Origin: Siderastrea radians
Lineage: Eukaryota > Cnidaria > Anthozoa > Scleractinia > Rhizangiidae
Length of the DNA: 64,000 nt
Assembly: GCA_964017195.1 (NCBI GenBank)
Contig: OZ024895.1
Location: forward strand, 9,731,501 to 9,795,500
Reading direction: 5' to 3'
Position 1 is the first letter of the stretch. Each line of letters opens with the position of its first letter. The position numbers were made by a program, and so were the translations under genes. Positions 46,197 to 57,722 of the stretch are shown one piece after another. The notes under the pieces were generated by a model, which was not told the DNA's origin, made no database searches, and saw nothing but the letters and a program-made list of their open reading frames with translations.

Positions 46197-46570
46197 AGTG
46201 ATAAACAAAAAAAATTCACACATACACATGTAAGCTTAACTTGAGCTTAAGTGAAGCCAAATAAAATTATTGAAATTCAAGCAAACAATTCATAAGTGAT
46301 AAACAAAATTAATTCACACATAAGCTTAAGTCTTGAGCTTAAGTGAAGCCCAATAAAATTATTGAAATTCAAGCGAACAATTCATAAGTGATAAACAAAA
46401 TTAATTCACACATAAGCTTAAGTCTTGAGCTTAAGTGAAGCCAAATAAAATTATTGAAATTCAAGAAAACAATTCATAAGTGATAAACAAAATTAATTCA
46501 CACATAAGCTTAAGTCTTGAGCTTAAGTGAAGCCAAATAACATTATTGAAATTCAAGCAAACAATTCAGA
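46197..46570. repeat. ~92-bp tandem repeat, four units
   Basis: Units start GTGATAAACAAA and contain CATAAGCTTAAGTCTTGAGC and ATTATTGAAATTCAAG. Three units are nearly identical; the first is diverged and slightly longer. Confidence 0.88.
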
Positions 46571-47720
46571 AATCAGAATAAGGGTTAAAAAATATTTAAG
46601 ACCTACTTCAGTAGATACATAAATGAGGATGTGCTTTTTCGTCGATTCGTTACTTGCATGGATTTTGGTAGGGGTTTTGCCGAGGATATTGTAAACAATG
46701 ACTGGATTCAGAGTTTAAAAGAACGAGGCATATATCAATTATGTCCTGTTTTGTTATTCTTTTGTTAGTCAATGAGTTAACATCTTGACGATTCGCGTTG
46801 GTACTTGTTTTCGCCTTTTACTTCATTGCATGCTTTCATAAGCTGTTTCCTCCTTTGCCTGGCTACACTTTGCTCCGTGAAAACAAAAGACACTGGTATT
46901 CTTCAAAGTTGAGAAAAGCGGGTTATCGTCGTAAAAGTAAATAACTGGAAATATTATATTTATGACCAAAGCCAAGACAAATTTCTCTTTGTTCGAGATA
47001 ACGGGGAATTGGAGATAAGCGAGTTGAGATAGTGGGATCCTTCTAAATAAAAGCGAATTCCCCATACCGTAATATTCTGTGAAATGATTGAAAAATTCCG
47101 AGAAACTCACCCGGGAAACTCAGCAATCAGATCTTCACGCTGGTTCAGTTAAAGCATCGTGCCAAAGCAATCCATATTTCTCCTCAATAAAGACATTCAT
47201 ATTCCACTTAACAGGCATTCGGGACCGGCAGTCGAGTTTCTTTAGCCTATCTTTTCATTTCTAACGCTGAAAAGGTATTGTGTTCTCGTTCTCACTCAGT
47301 CACGCGCGCGGCCATATTGTGAAATCTTGTAATATGATACTATCACCTTTGCACTACCCCCTCAAATTGTGTTCCCTTTTTTCGTTTTGTTTTGTTTTGT
47401 TTCTTTTCCTCTTTTTTTCACTTTCTACGAGTAGTATTAAATGACATACCGTAAAAGGTGCGGTTTAAGTTTTGACGAAAAGTTCCCTTTTGTAACAGTA
47501 CATTTTTTTTGTTAAACAAACTTTGCTAAAGCACGGAAATTGATTTTACCTTTTTGAACACCTTGTAACTTCATGCTGTCCTTGGCGTAAATTTCTTCTC
47601 CGTTCTCTCTCTATTACGACTTCTTTCCCCTTGATGATCTGTAGAATAAAAAACAAAAACGTAGACGTAAATTATTCGGTGGTACAAAATTATTTCCAAT
47701 CACAAATAGATAAAAATCAA
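46571..47720. other. Gene-less stretch
   Basis: No supported gene. The 46823-47110 minus-strand ORF shows no domain I recognise. Confidence 0.35.
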
Positions 47721-47724
47721 GAAA

Positions 47725-47985
47725 ACTGTACCCGACATGTTTACAGTTCTCTGTCGGCGTCTCTCAGTTTTCCTCTGGCGTTGTTCTTCAGTACCGTTCC
47801 GTCTTATTTCTAGTTGCCTTTATCTCTCTGCTGTACTGTTCCTTCGTCTTTCTCGTTTTCGTTTCCGCTCTGCTTGACCGGGTGCTTGACGCTGTTCTTC
47901 AGTGGCGTTTCTCATCCTTTCCCGTTGTTGATCTCTATCTCCTTCTCTTTTCCTTCGTCTCTGCTCTTCCAGGGAAAATTGCCTC
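47725..47985 (-). pseudogene. Arg/Glu-rich repeat protein remnant (TEEQRQ motif)
   Basis: The minus strand is open for about 85 codons but for one stop. It reads RERMRNATEEQRQ and later RRNGTEEQRQRKTERRRQR, two units about 37 residues apart with KRKRERRRNST between. Such Arg/Glu-rich TxEQR repeats occur N-terminal to some helicase-like and transposon-borne proteins, but I cannot assign a family. Simple compositional bias is the alternative. Confidence 0.35.
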
Positions 47986-48123
47986 ATGTAAGAATGTCAT
48001 GAAATGCGATGTACGTACGTATGTATGTATGTATGTACGGCGCACGCGCCCGCGAGCCATTCCGCTTGCCATGACCATAAAAAATCACCAGCATACCTCT
48101 TAGTATGGGTATGGGGCTCCACT

Positions 48124-48144
48124 TTTGCGGCCTTCGGCCGCAAA
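48124..48144. repeat. GC-rich hairpin
   Basis: TTTGCGGCC-TTC-GGCCGCAAA is a perfect 9-bp stem with a 3-nt loop, itself flanked by CTCC and GGAG. Confidence 0.75.
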
Positions 48145-48865
48145 GGAGTTCCGCTATTAACAGTTACTTATCCGTAGTCCTTGAAACAAACACTCAGATA
48201 TCTACTTTATGGGTCATCAGATTTTCAGGAGGTACTTTTTCCGCGAACCAGTCGTCGATGGCGAGCTGTTATATGTATTGCGTGCTGCTTGACTTAAAAA
48301 AAAAACATTTTCCAAGCACTATTCACTGCTCAAGACGACAAAAACACTTGCTTTCATTGAGTTTCAACCCTGTAAGTGGACGTTTGAAAGAAGACGAAAG
48401 GCTATGGAACCTCGGGCTGAATGGAAATGTTTCCAAAGCTTTCTTCAGTTCCCTCAAAACTCCCATGCATGAAGGAATGTTATCCACAATTATGGAAGCA
48501 CGAAAAAGGTGTCGCTTCTTTCAATAATGGACGCTTGGTGCAAGTTGTTCATAATTCGCAATTGTAAAACGCAAGCAAAGTTCAAGTAAAATAAAAGCGT
48601 AAATACGACGTTTGCGTCAAGCAATGCGCCTACAAACAAGCCTGCATGCAAGTACCACAGAATTTGTTTTAAAACCATTCTACTCACAAGTCTGATGGGC
48701 AGCGCTTTAATAGTAAATGGAAACTTGTTTTTACGAATTTCTGGCCCTTGCTGTTAAAAAATATCTACAGTGGTCTCCCATCGTCCCTTCTTGCTGGCGA
48801 AATTGGAACAGTGTACAAGAGTCTACAAATCTTAATTGAAAGGCTGGGGAAAATAAACGCTAAAC

Positions 48866-49287
48866 TCCATACTCTATTTCAGCCCTGACCTTGTTATAAT
48901 CAATATCCTAACTGATTAAAGACAATGCATATTTTTTTTAGCTACCGAACGTTCGTTCTGCGCGTGAACGCGAATGGTTAACTCAGCTATCCTCGCATAT
49001 CAACTGCTTTTATTAAACAATAATTTTAACTCACTTGCTAGCCAAATAAAAAATTCAGATGGTGGTAGTTAGCAAGTTTCTGATGAATGTTTTGCAAGAA
49101 GAATTCTTCTTCTTGGGACCGGTACTGTTTATAGAGCAAATTATGTGATTTTACATTCCCCTTTTGAGACCTGACGCTAAAAATCATACTCTATTTCAGC
49201 CCTGACCTTGCTACAATCAATATCCTAACTGATTAAAGGCTGCATATGTTTTAGCTTCCGAACGTTGGTTCTGCGTGCAAACGCGTC
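48866..49287. repeat. Direct duplication (~100 bp units at 48866 and 49188)
   Basis: Both units share ATACTCTATTTCAGCCCTGA, ATCAATATCCTAACTGATTA and CCGAACGTT(C/G)GTTCTGCG, about 320 bp apart. Confidence 0.75.
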
Positions 49288-49289
49288 CA

Positions 49290-50493
49290 GATTCAAAGCA
49301 GAACGATTGAAGTGAGTGTAAATATGAAGAGCGAGAAAGCGTGTGAACCAGGTGCGTGCCAAGCGCCTACTAACGGCAGTAGCATTCAGCACAACACGAG
49401 CGTAGGACAAAGAAAAAATTATCCGGAGCCACACAGATTCGGTTCTGCTCCTGACATCCAGCTGATTTCCGAGCCCCTTATTTACGATCTCTTTTATTGT
49501 CATGTGTGAAAAAAGCACCTAACAGATGATTTCACGTACCAAGTTAGCAAATCGTCTTTTCTATTCGATTCAGCACTGAGTCTCACAACTTTTTCGTCCA
49601 ATTCCGTTATTCGATAGTCCAGTCCCATGCAGACGTTCAAAGGTAGGAACGCCTGACAAAGCCCTAAGAACGTCTGCGCGGAAGGCTAGTTAAGTTTCAG
49701 AAATTCTGAGGAATGACGAAACCTAACTACATAAAATTCAAGCGGAACTACGGGGGGAGGAGGTCAATCGGAACCATGTAAACTACAGATCAAGAACCAA
49801 TGTTAAAGGAATTTACTGAGGATGTAGTTTTTTAGTAAGCTTTTCTTGAGCGTTGGTGAAATGTACGAGGGTGAACAGCTAGCTGATTGCAAAATCATCA
49901 TTGCGCGTGGCTAGCGACACTGTAGCGAGTGCAGTCCCAAACCGCGCGTTATTAAAAAACAAAAATGCTCTAAAAGTCGGTGGCAACGAGGTAGAGTTAC
50001 GATTTTTTCAAAAACTAGAGATGATCAAGCCTTTCTTTATCCATTGACGTTAACAATTCCTGTTTGTGCTCAAGATAAAAACGATGATAAAAAAGTGTAA
50101 TACACGTGTTAATGACGTCATAACTTCTATCATAATCTGAATTTTAACAGATCGATGTCATCGATACCTTACAATTTGCATCTTGCGTTTTTTAAATACT
50201 AGCACTCATTTCAATACCCAAAACTGTGCGCTGTTTGAGTTTTAGCCTTTTTTTTTTAGTGCTCACTAGACTCGAAAATGTTAGTCGTGTCTCGAAAATG
50301 TTGAGGAACACCTCAACTAAACAAATGTGTGTAAATAGCCTATCTTCCGAGGAAGTTCGGGCTCTTAAGATAAGATTTCCTTAGCAACGTCCACAGGGGG
50401 CCCTCGCGCCAAATATGTAGACATGAATAAAAGATTCAACTTTGCTCGCCATTGTTCGTGTCTTTGATCGGGGATCATCGTGGCCAATTTGAA
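49290..50493. other. Gene-less stretch
   Basis: No recognisable domain in any frame, including the 49225-49518 minus-strand ORF. Confidence 0.35.
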
Positions 50494-50900
50494 GAATTCC
50501 CGGGGGGGCACTCCCTTAATTTGACTAAAAGGGTATGTGCCGGTCGACAGGGTATGGTTTTCAGGGTCTTGCGTCTTAAACAGGGTATACAATTTCACTA
50601 TTTAGCGTCTTAAACAGGGTGTCATTCTGGACTGGAAGCCTTGAACCCTACATGTGGGTACCAGTAATTCTTAAAATCTAATTCTATGATGTCACTTTAA
50701 AAAAAATACTTTCTGTATGGGAAATGAAAAACAAGGCGGACAAAACACACAGAACACAAGCAAAATATAGACTGAGGTCTTCTGTCTTAAACAGGGTGGC
50801 GAAATGAACAGATTTTGTCTTCAACAGGGTCAGGGTTTGAAGGCCTCGGCGGCACACCCCACCCAAACTTCCCTTAAGTGCCTTCCCCGGGGAATAATTC
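50494..50900. mobile_element. ~400-bp MITE with CTTAAACAGGGT subrepeats
   Basis: Imperfect inverted ends: GAATTCCCGGGGGGGCACT on the left; on the right, inverted, GAATTATTCCCCGGGGAAGG. The 12-mer CTTAAACAGGGT recurs at 50575, 50609 and 50784, with a variant near 50818. No ORF of note. Target duplication not resolved. Confidence 0.6.
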
Positions 50901-51167
50901 CGGCGCGGTCATCTTTTCGAGGTCTGGGACCGAGAAATCTTCGGAAACCGTCCGTATATAACTCTAGCTCTTAGAAAAAGACAAGGGATGAAACTGGAAG
51001 GAGAGCATTCGAATATCGTGGAATTACATAGCTAAACCTCCTTCGCAGCAAGGTAAGGTGTTGAAATAATTATCTGCTGGCAAATTTTGTCAGAACATTT
51101 ACAACTGTCAAATGCTCTGATGTCGTTTTCCAGATGACACCATTTTTTAAATTTTAAATACTCGTTG

Positions 51168-51800
51168 TAGCTCTGTGTTCCAACAGGTCGAAATGTTCAT
51201 ATAGAAATCGGATCCCACGTAAACAGAGTTGTAATTGAATCGCTTTCCCAGTTGTTTGAGTGTTGTTTTTACCATTCCGTCCGCAACCTCTAAACCGAGA
51301 AAAACTGCGTTTTGTGTCGTGCGTTTAACAAACTATGATGTGGAATTATAATGTTCCTTGCTACAGTAATCTTGCTTCTGAGCAGCAGCATAGAAATTAC
51401 TTCTTCAAGTTCAAATTAGTTCTGTCCTCAGTTCGATCAAACACGCACATGATGGCTCCGTTTTGCGAACGGATTACAAACTTGTTCCGTTTCAACTCCA
51501 GCAGCTAATATGGTGAAATCGTACAGCTTCATTCCGCTTTAAACGATGATTACAACAATGTTTCGGAAAAATCAAACACGTACCATATTTCAGAGCCAAT
51601 AATTAGAAGATTTTTTTCCAAAACTTGTGTCACTTCGTTCACTTTCGAGCGGTTTCATTGATTCATTCAGCTTTGCAATGAAACGTTGCAACCGCTGCAA
51701 CAGTTTGCAAGGTTTTGGCGCCTTTTTCGCTCAGTCATGTGATCGATTCTTGTTCCCTTTTTCTCTCTTTTATCTCTTTTCTCATTCTTTGGCTTTCTTT
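51168..51800. repeat. Inverted fragment of the 2.85-kb transposon (third copy)
   Basis: Reverse complement of about 18710-19291, with matching blocks such as TGGTGAAATCGTACAGCTTC and GTTTGAGTGTTGTTTTTACC. Confidence 0.75.
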
Positions 51801-52289
51801 CCTGACTTTTTTTTAAATAGCCGTTAAGTTTTTGTTACGAGTTTCGTTAAAGGAGTAGTTTGCTTGTAGACAGAACGCAGGGTTGTCGGTAGCAGCAACA
51901 AGCGGTTCTATTTCAAACCGAAATAGTCTTTACAGTTTACAGCACTTCAAGGTCACACAGACTCTTCTAAAACGGCACACAGTTCGGCACACAGCCACTT
52001 CACTAAGTTTGGCACACAGCTCGGCACACAGCTCTGCACACAGCTCACACAACAACTTCTCAAAACTCTCTTTGTAGACTGGCACGCTCTTACTTATGTA
52101 CATATCACAACAAGTTCTAGAAACTTCTACGAAATCTATTTTTTAGTAACATGACATTATTACTTACTATTTAAAGAAATCACATAATCATTTAAATGAC
52201 TAAGCACTTCATAACGTCCTAGATAGTTCTATGGAATATTCTGGAAGGTTCCGAGTAATACTAGACAATTTTCGTAACAGTTTTTAAAA

Positions 52290-52410
52290 AAACAATTATT
52301 CTACTCGGGCTTGCTGGATATCAAATGATTATAACCAACTCGGCGCTACGCGCCGAGTTGGTTATTCATCATTCGATATCCAGCACGCCCTCGTAAAATG
52401 ATTGTTAAAT
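52290..52410. repeat. Large imperfect hairpin related to the 2.85-kb transposon
   Basis: Arms of about 57 bp meet at AACCAACTCGGCGC/GCGCCGAGTTGGTT (52332-52362). Each arm also carries CGAT/GATATCCAGCA and a run like AATAATTGTT. The same block occurs once, unpaired, near 18640 and 21680. Confidence 0.78.
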
Positions 52411-52487
52411 ATTAATAATGTTAAAAAAAAAGTGAAAACTGAAAACAACGCTGTGGAGTTTAGCTGGTAGGTTTGTTGACCAGCTAA

Positions 52488-52962
52488 TGCGCCGATCAAT
52501 TCGAAACTTCAACATCCCCCCCCGGGCATACCCCGGGCATTTGACTGTGCATCGTGCCCGGGGAGGGGGAATTTGAACGTTGCGTTGGAAGGGTGGGGAA
52601 TTTGAACCGGATTTATCTCTTGCTCTGACGTAATAGGCCCGTCAATTTTTACGGTTTTTGCGGGGTCTGACGGATTTACAAGATAGAATTTCGCGTTTGT
52701 TAGTGAATAACTCTTTCAAAAGGGCCTTTAAAAGAAGATTCAAGGTGTCATTACGGCATATTTCTCTCTGAAAGGCATGTAAACTGTTTGATTGAAGACC
52801 AATTTTGTCTTTGAGGAGAGGCAGTTCAGTACTAATTGGTGGGGCATTTGAACAGCTTTCTTGCCCCGAGGGGAGGGAATTTGGACAAGCCAATCTTCAA
52901 AAGTTCACATGCCCGGGGGGTTGCCCAGGGGGGGATGTTGAACTTTCGAATTGATTGGCGCA
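52488..52962. mobile_element. 475-bp Harbinger-like MITE
   Basis: Inverted repeats start TGCGCC(G/A)ATCAATTCGAA, with ACTTCAACATCCCCCC-type continuation on both sides, flanked by TAA at 52485-52487 and 52963-52965. Non-coding. The G-rich subterminal style resembles 45257-46188. Confidence 0.8.
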
Positions 52963-52965
52963 TAA

Positions 52966-53706
52966 AGCGGTTGGCGCTTTCGAGACAGGTGGTCAATAAC
53001 ATCTCCTGAATTTGAATTTTTGCGTTGCTCTTATCGAATGCTTAAGAAACGGGGTCAATAAGAGTATCATTCAGTTCGTCTCACGCTTATTAATATAGCC
53101 GAAATGAGGTATACGAGATATTAATGCATGGCCCTGGGCTTCGGCTGGCAGGTTTGTTGGCCAATTGCGGACACTACTGTCTCGAGAAAAAAGTCTCTGA
53201 AATATATTTCTTGCCTTACGTTTGTAGAACGAGGTACACACTCATGCAACAAGTTTCTTGTTTGATGCATTAACTGCTACATTTGGATCCATTTGCTTGC
53301 GGTCCCCTGATCACGTAATTAGGTAGTTATCAGATGCGCGCTTCATGTTCGCATAGAATGCAAGAATCAGCAAGATTGTCTGTTCCCACGGTCGATACGG
53401 GTAATGCCGCTTTACGTACGCAAATGACTTTCTGTATCAGTGCTACTTAAAGAAAATGATATGTGCATGCTTAGAAATATACGAAATTTCTCTTTGAGTG
53501 TTCAACTTGATGGCGATAATGAGTTGAAGACTCCAAAAGAAATTTCGTATCTCCGGGTATTTAGAAGGATTTTCACTGTCACGTAACTTTGCGCCCATAC
53601 CGGAATTAAATTTAACTGACAAATGCTTGCAAAATGCAAATGTCAGTGTGTTTGTTTTCGCAGTGTCACGCATGAACACTCTCTCACTAACATGACACAC
53701 ACACAC

Positions 53707-53744
<38 letters not shown>

Positions 53745-55536
53745 TAAATCTTCGTAAATAACACATGAATTTAACGTTATTTAAACCTACAACAAGCAAT
53801 ACAAAATGATCTCGAGGCTATTGTAGTCGCACAAATTTCCTGATACTTTAACCACGCAAAATTACATCTTAAGAAGGGACCAACCATGCCCCATACACAT
53901 CAACGGCTTTAATGAAACAGAAAACTTCAACTGTCTGTGCATGTCATTCATAGATTAGATTTGCTAAATCATAGCCTGTACTGATCGCTTATCATTCATT
54001 CGCGTTCGCTGTACTGTCACTGCAACTGTCATTGCAACATATATTTTATATACAACTGTATACAAAACGTTTCTTAAACGAGGAATGGCGGGTATGTGAG
54101 GCAATAGCGCAAACACCAAATTTTTTTCGGTAACTTCTCGGTTTATTGTAAGAAATCCGAACTTAATATTTGACTTACCGGTAGATAGAAACTAGCGGTC
54201 CGAATTTGTGCTAAGAAGAACTTACTCAAGTCTAAATCAAATCAAATCGGATAATAATAGCCAAATACTTGACAGCGACACGTTCCGATTATTTCGTCTT
54301 GTGTGTGTCTTTCCTCGTTGGCTGAAACCAGGCCTTCAATACCTGGATACTATCGTACTTATAAGCAAACACTGACGGTGACCCTACCTGTTATCATGAC
54401 TATACCCAGAGACCCGAAATAAAGACGGACGATAAAGTTAATAATCTTCCGCATGATGGCTTCTAGCTTATTCTGTGGCCGCTGTTTGATAATTTATTCT
54501 GGAATAGTTTTACCCTGACTCCCACGGGTCAAGCAATTTATTTGGCTTTATACTACATCATTATCGAGTAAAACAACGTTGAACGAGATGTTCGGTGATT
54601 TCCGTCATTCACTCACGCTCACTTGAACCTGTGTTTGAATTTTTTCACGTCCACTCTTCCAATTTAGAGAAAATGTGCGTGCCGTTTCTTTTTGCGAAAC
54701 CATTCATTCTAGGACCTACTGTAACGCATGGCATGGAATTTCGACGAGTATCGCGGGTAGCGGGCAGCGTGTAAAAAGCGTGGGTCGAGGGTGTGGGTCG
54801 CGGGTGCGGGTGCGGGTGTCTTGAGTATCAAAAAAATAAAATGTTAATGCTAAAGTTATAATGTCAAGCTTAAAACATCGGGACAGCTAGTATACATTTT
54901 CGTAGACACTTTATCCCCGTTCAATTAGAAGTACAAATTAATCCGGCTAAGTTAAGGTTCTTTTTTTCCGTTCAATACGGTCAAAGGAAGGTGAATCACT
55001 AAACGTCAAATAAGCTAAAAGGCAAATTTTAAATTGTCGACGTTCGACCTGGCTTTGCTTAATCACGTAAGGTTGGATGGGTTGAAATGTAACCGTCGTC
55101 GTCAAAATGCTGCTTTTTAACCGTCAATCGTCAAAGCTATTCCCTGCTCACCATCAAAACCCTCTTTTTTGTTGAGCCTTTATTGCAACAATGTGTTTGT
55201 TTAGAGAAAGAGCGTACTTCTCAATGTCTTGGTAAGGGCGTTATAATTAATCACTTTGTGACCAGAATTTCTCGAAAGTCCAGGTATCTTTTCGGGCCCG
55301 CAATTATATTTTAAAATTAAAATCTGTATAATGATATTATATTTATTATATTTCATGGATCATATCGCTAAGTTTGCGCCAATAATTTCCATTAGCTGAT
55401 AAATAAATGAGCTCGAAAAAATACTTTTACCGGGCTCGGAAAGTTATCGGGAGTTTCGAGAAACGGGCCCCTGGGCGGATCCGTGCGAAACACTTCCCAC
55501 TTACCAGGCCTGCTCGCTACGTTCTGTTGTCAGAAA
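52966..55536. other. Gene-less stretch with an (AC)n microsatellite
   Basis: (AC)n at 53696-53742 and a short GGGTGC(G) simple repeat near 54780-54825. The Cys/Val-rich minus-strand ORF at 53443 is a microsatellite artefact. No gene identified. Confidence 0.5.
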
Positions 55537-55723
55537 ATGGTGGTTAGGTTTGCTTGCTGGTTGTGGCAATGTCTGCTTTTATCTCACTGTTATTGCCATT
55601 GAATGTACTGACTTTTATCCATTTAGTGGGTATGTAAACTATGTATTATTTATTTCTCTATTCGCTGATCTCGGCATTTGCTGTATTTACATGTAAGCTT
55701 ATATAAGAAATTTGTTGTCGTAG

Positions 55724-56070
55724 AACTCTGGCACCATCATACACACAACAGCCTTCAAATCTTTCGCTTGTCGATGAAGGGGACAACATCGCTCTTCATT
55801 GGACCTACAACATGGACGGAACATTTCGAGATTCACAGTTTGTTTTGGTTCCTGAACCGGTGTCTTCACGTATAACCATTGCAGTGAAAGATGCCAGCGG
55901 CTTGGCCGTGAGTCCTTCCTATGAAAACCGCGTACAAGTGGAAATAGGAGCCAATGAAACAAAGATAACATTTCTTGCAGTGAGCAGATCAGACAGCGGA
56001 AATTATAAGTACACAATACGAAACACTGGTCTGCAAAGTGAAGACAGTAATTTGGATCTCTCAGTACAGT
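55724..56070 (+). CDS. Ig-like (V-type) domain exon, plus strand
   Basis: Encodes APSYTQQPSNLSLVDEGDNI, ALHWTYNMDGTFRDSQF, an interior with VKDASGLAVSPSYENRV, then FLAVSRSDSGNYKYTIRNTG and LSVQC, ending at a GTAAGT donor. It is a clear paralogue of the 34461-34790 exon and also lacks the first-strand Cys. The nearest acceptor (TAG at 55721-55723) would give a phase differing from its paralogue, so the true 5' border is uncertain; an upstream AG near 55706-55708 would restore phase 1. A Met-led hydrophobic stretch at 55537 (VVRFACWLWQCLLLS) could be a signal-peptide exon, but its donor is weak. Confidence 0.75.
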
Positions 56071-56839
56071 GTAAGTTGTACACTTTTAGGGGACTCGCGC
56101 TATACAGAGAAAAAATTGTCTGAATGCACGCGCAAGAATGACGAATTTAATTTACTCGCAAAAATGACGAATTCAGTTTATAACTGTACAAAGTTTAGCA
56201 ATGACTTAACTTAGCAATAACAAAGCTAACCGTCCTAATCACGATCCATTGGCACTTTCCATAATGCTACGCAGTCGTAATTAAATTTCGTGGGCCACGA
56301 AAATACTCAGCCATCGCGACTGTAAGAAAGATCCAAAGTAATCCGGTTCCGTTGCGCAATGTTCGGCCAATTTTGCTCACCTGTGAAGTACAAAGACATA
56401 TATAACATGTATTCTACGTGATGTTTCGCCTTGTGATGTTGTAGAAGCCATTTTTGGTCGCGATTGGAACTTTACCGTGGAGCGATTCCGCCAAAGGCTC
56501 GAGGGTGGCCGGCAAGAAACTACAACCTTCGGGTTTGGCTCACAAATTCGGTCTTTCATGTAAATGAAATAAGTCTGTTTGGTCGTCTAGAAGTGCCCCT
56601 GTATTTTATATTTTATTCTCGAATCGTTTTGTTATCTCTTTTTAGTGTACTTGTTTACTGTGAGGTGAATTTTTAAAATTGATACGTGATTAATCGACCA
56701 GAACAAAGTATTGTCTGCACGTTAGTGGGGCGGATATGTGCAGATTTTGCCCTGAATTGTTCATTTTGTGTTAAAAGCACCAAATTCTCAGAAATGATAG
56801 AATTTTTTTTATACTTGTAATTACTTGATATAGTGCCAT
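56071..56839. other. Gene-less stretch after the plus-strand Ig exon
   Basis: Probably intron. No further Ig exon of this gene is recognisable to the right end of the window. Confidence 0.35.
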
Positions 56840-57392
56840 CGCAAAGTTTTCTACATAAGTGAGTTTTTGAACTTTTTCCAAAAACGGTCGCCATCTTGAC
56901 CGGAAGTGGAATTTGGTATTACCGGAAGTGTCCTTTTTTCTACTTAAATTAATTTCTGATGTTGGATAAAACGAGTCCTTGCCTATTTTCAACAATTTCC
57001 GCTTGGAAAACAATGCATTACTATGACTATTTGGTCAAATGGAAGCATTTTCTTCTAAACCGGAAATGAAATTATCCTTAAACTGGAAGTAATATTGATG
57101 CTGAGAAGTAACAAAAAATGAAGACATTGTTTTTGACCTATGATGTTGTTTCGTTTTTAGTATGTACACAATAATTGGAAGAAATTTGTATAATACCCAG
57201 AATGCTTCTGTGTATTACCCAGAATGCTCTATAATTTGCACATCAGATCCGCCATCTTTGTTCAGATCGTCATGTGTACGACTGCTAACGGCAAACTGTA
57301 AGTATCCACCCGACCAGTGTACTGTTTTAAGAAGACAACACTTGATAGAATAGAATATAAACTTTAAGGAATTTATATAACATACAGACATT

Positions 57393-57700
57393 TCAGTGAA
57401 ACTTAGTTAAAGAGGGTGACGGGTCTGCGCGGCTCCCACGCGCATGTTTTAGCCTTTTAAAATGGCTTAAAACTTTAAGCCAGAAGTTGTAACTGCAGTC
57501 TTGATTTGTGATCCTCTTTTTAGTGTCTAAAAGAGTAACAGGCCTGCGCGCCTCCTGCACGCGTGGTTTAGCCTTTCTAGAGTTTTGAATTGCTCTCACG
57601 AGTATATTTTTGAGGGAATGCTCTCTTTTGTACGATATTAGGGGCGGTTCCCTGAAAATGTCGTTTAGCAACAGGAAGTCGTTAAAACTATTACGCGTTC
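57393..57700 (-). pseudogene. Inverted Penelope-like C-terminal fragment
   Basis: The minus-strand ORF contains LLLNDIFREPPLISYKREHS and LKNILVRA, homologous to the plus-strand sequence at 59640-59720 (LLNDIFKEPPL). It forms the left inverted arm. Confidence 0.7.
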
Positions 57701-57722
57701 TCACTACAGAGAAATCGATCGT

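Noticed and set aside
48105..48527. 140-codon plus-strand ORF
   Set aside because: No recognisable domain, starts beside a hairpin, and has no splice or family support; left out as probably chance.
53443..53799. 118-codon minus-strand ORF with Cys-Val runs
   Set aside because: Created by the (AC)n repeat.
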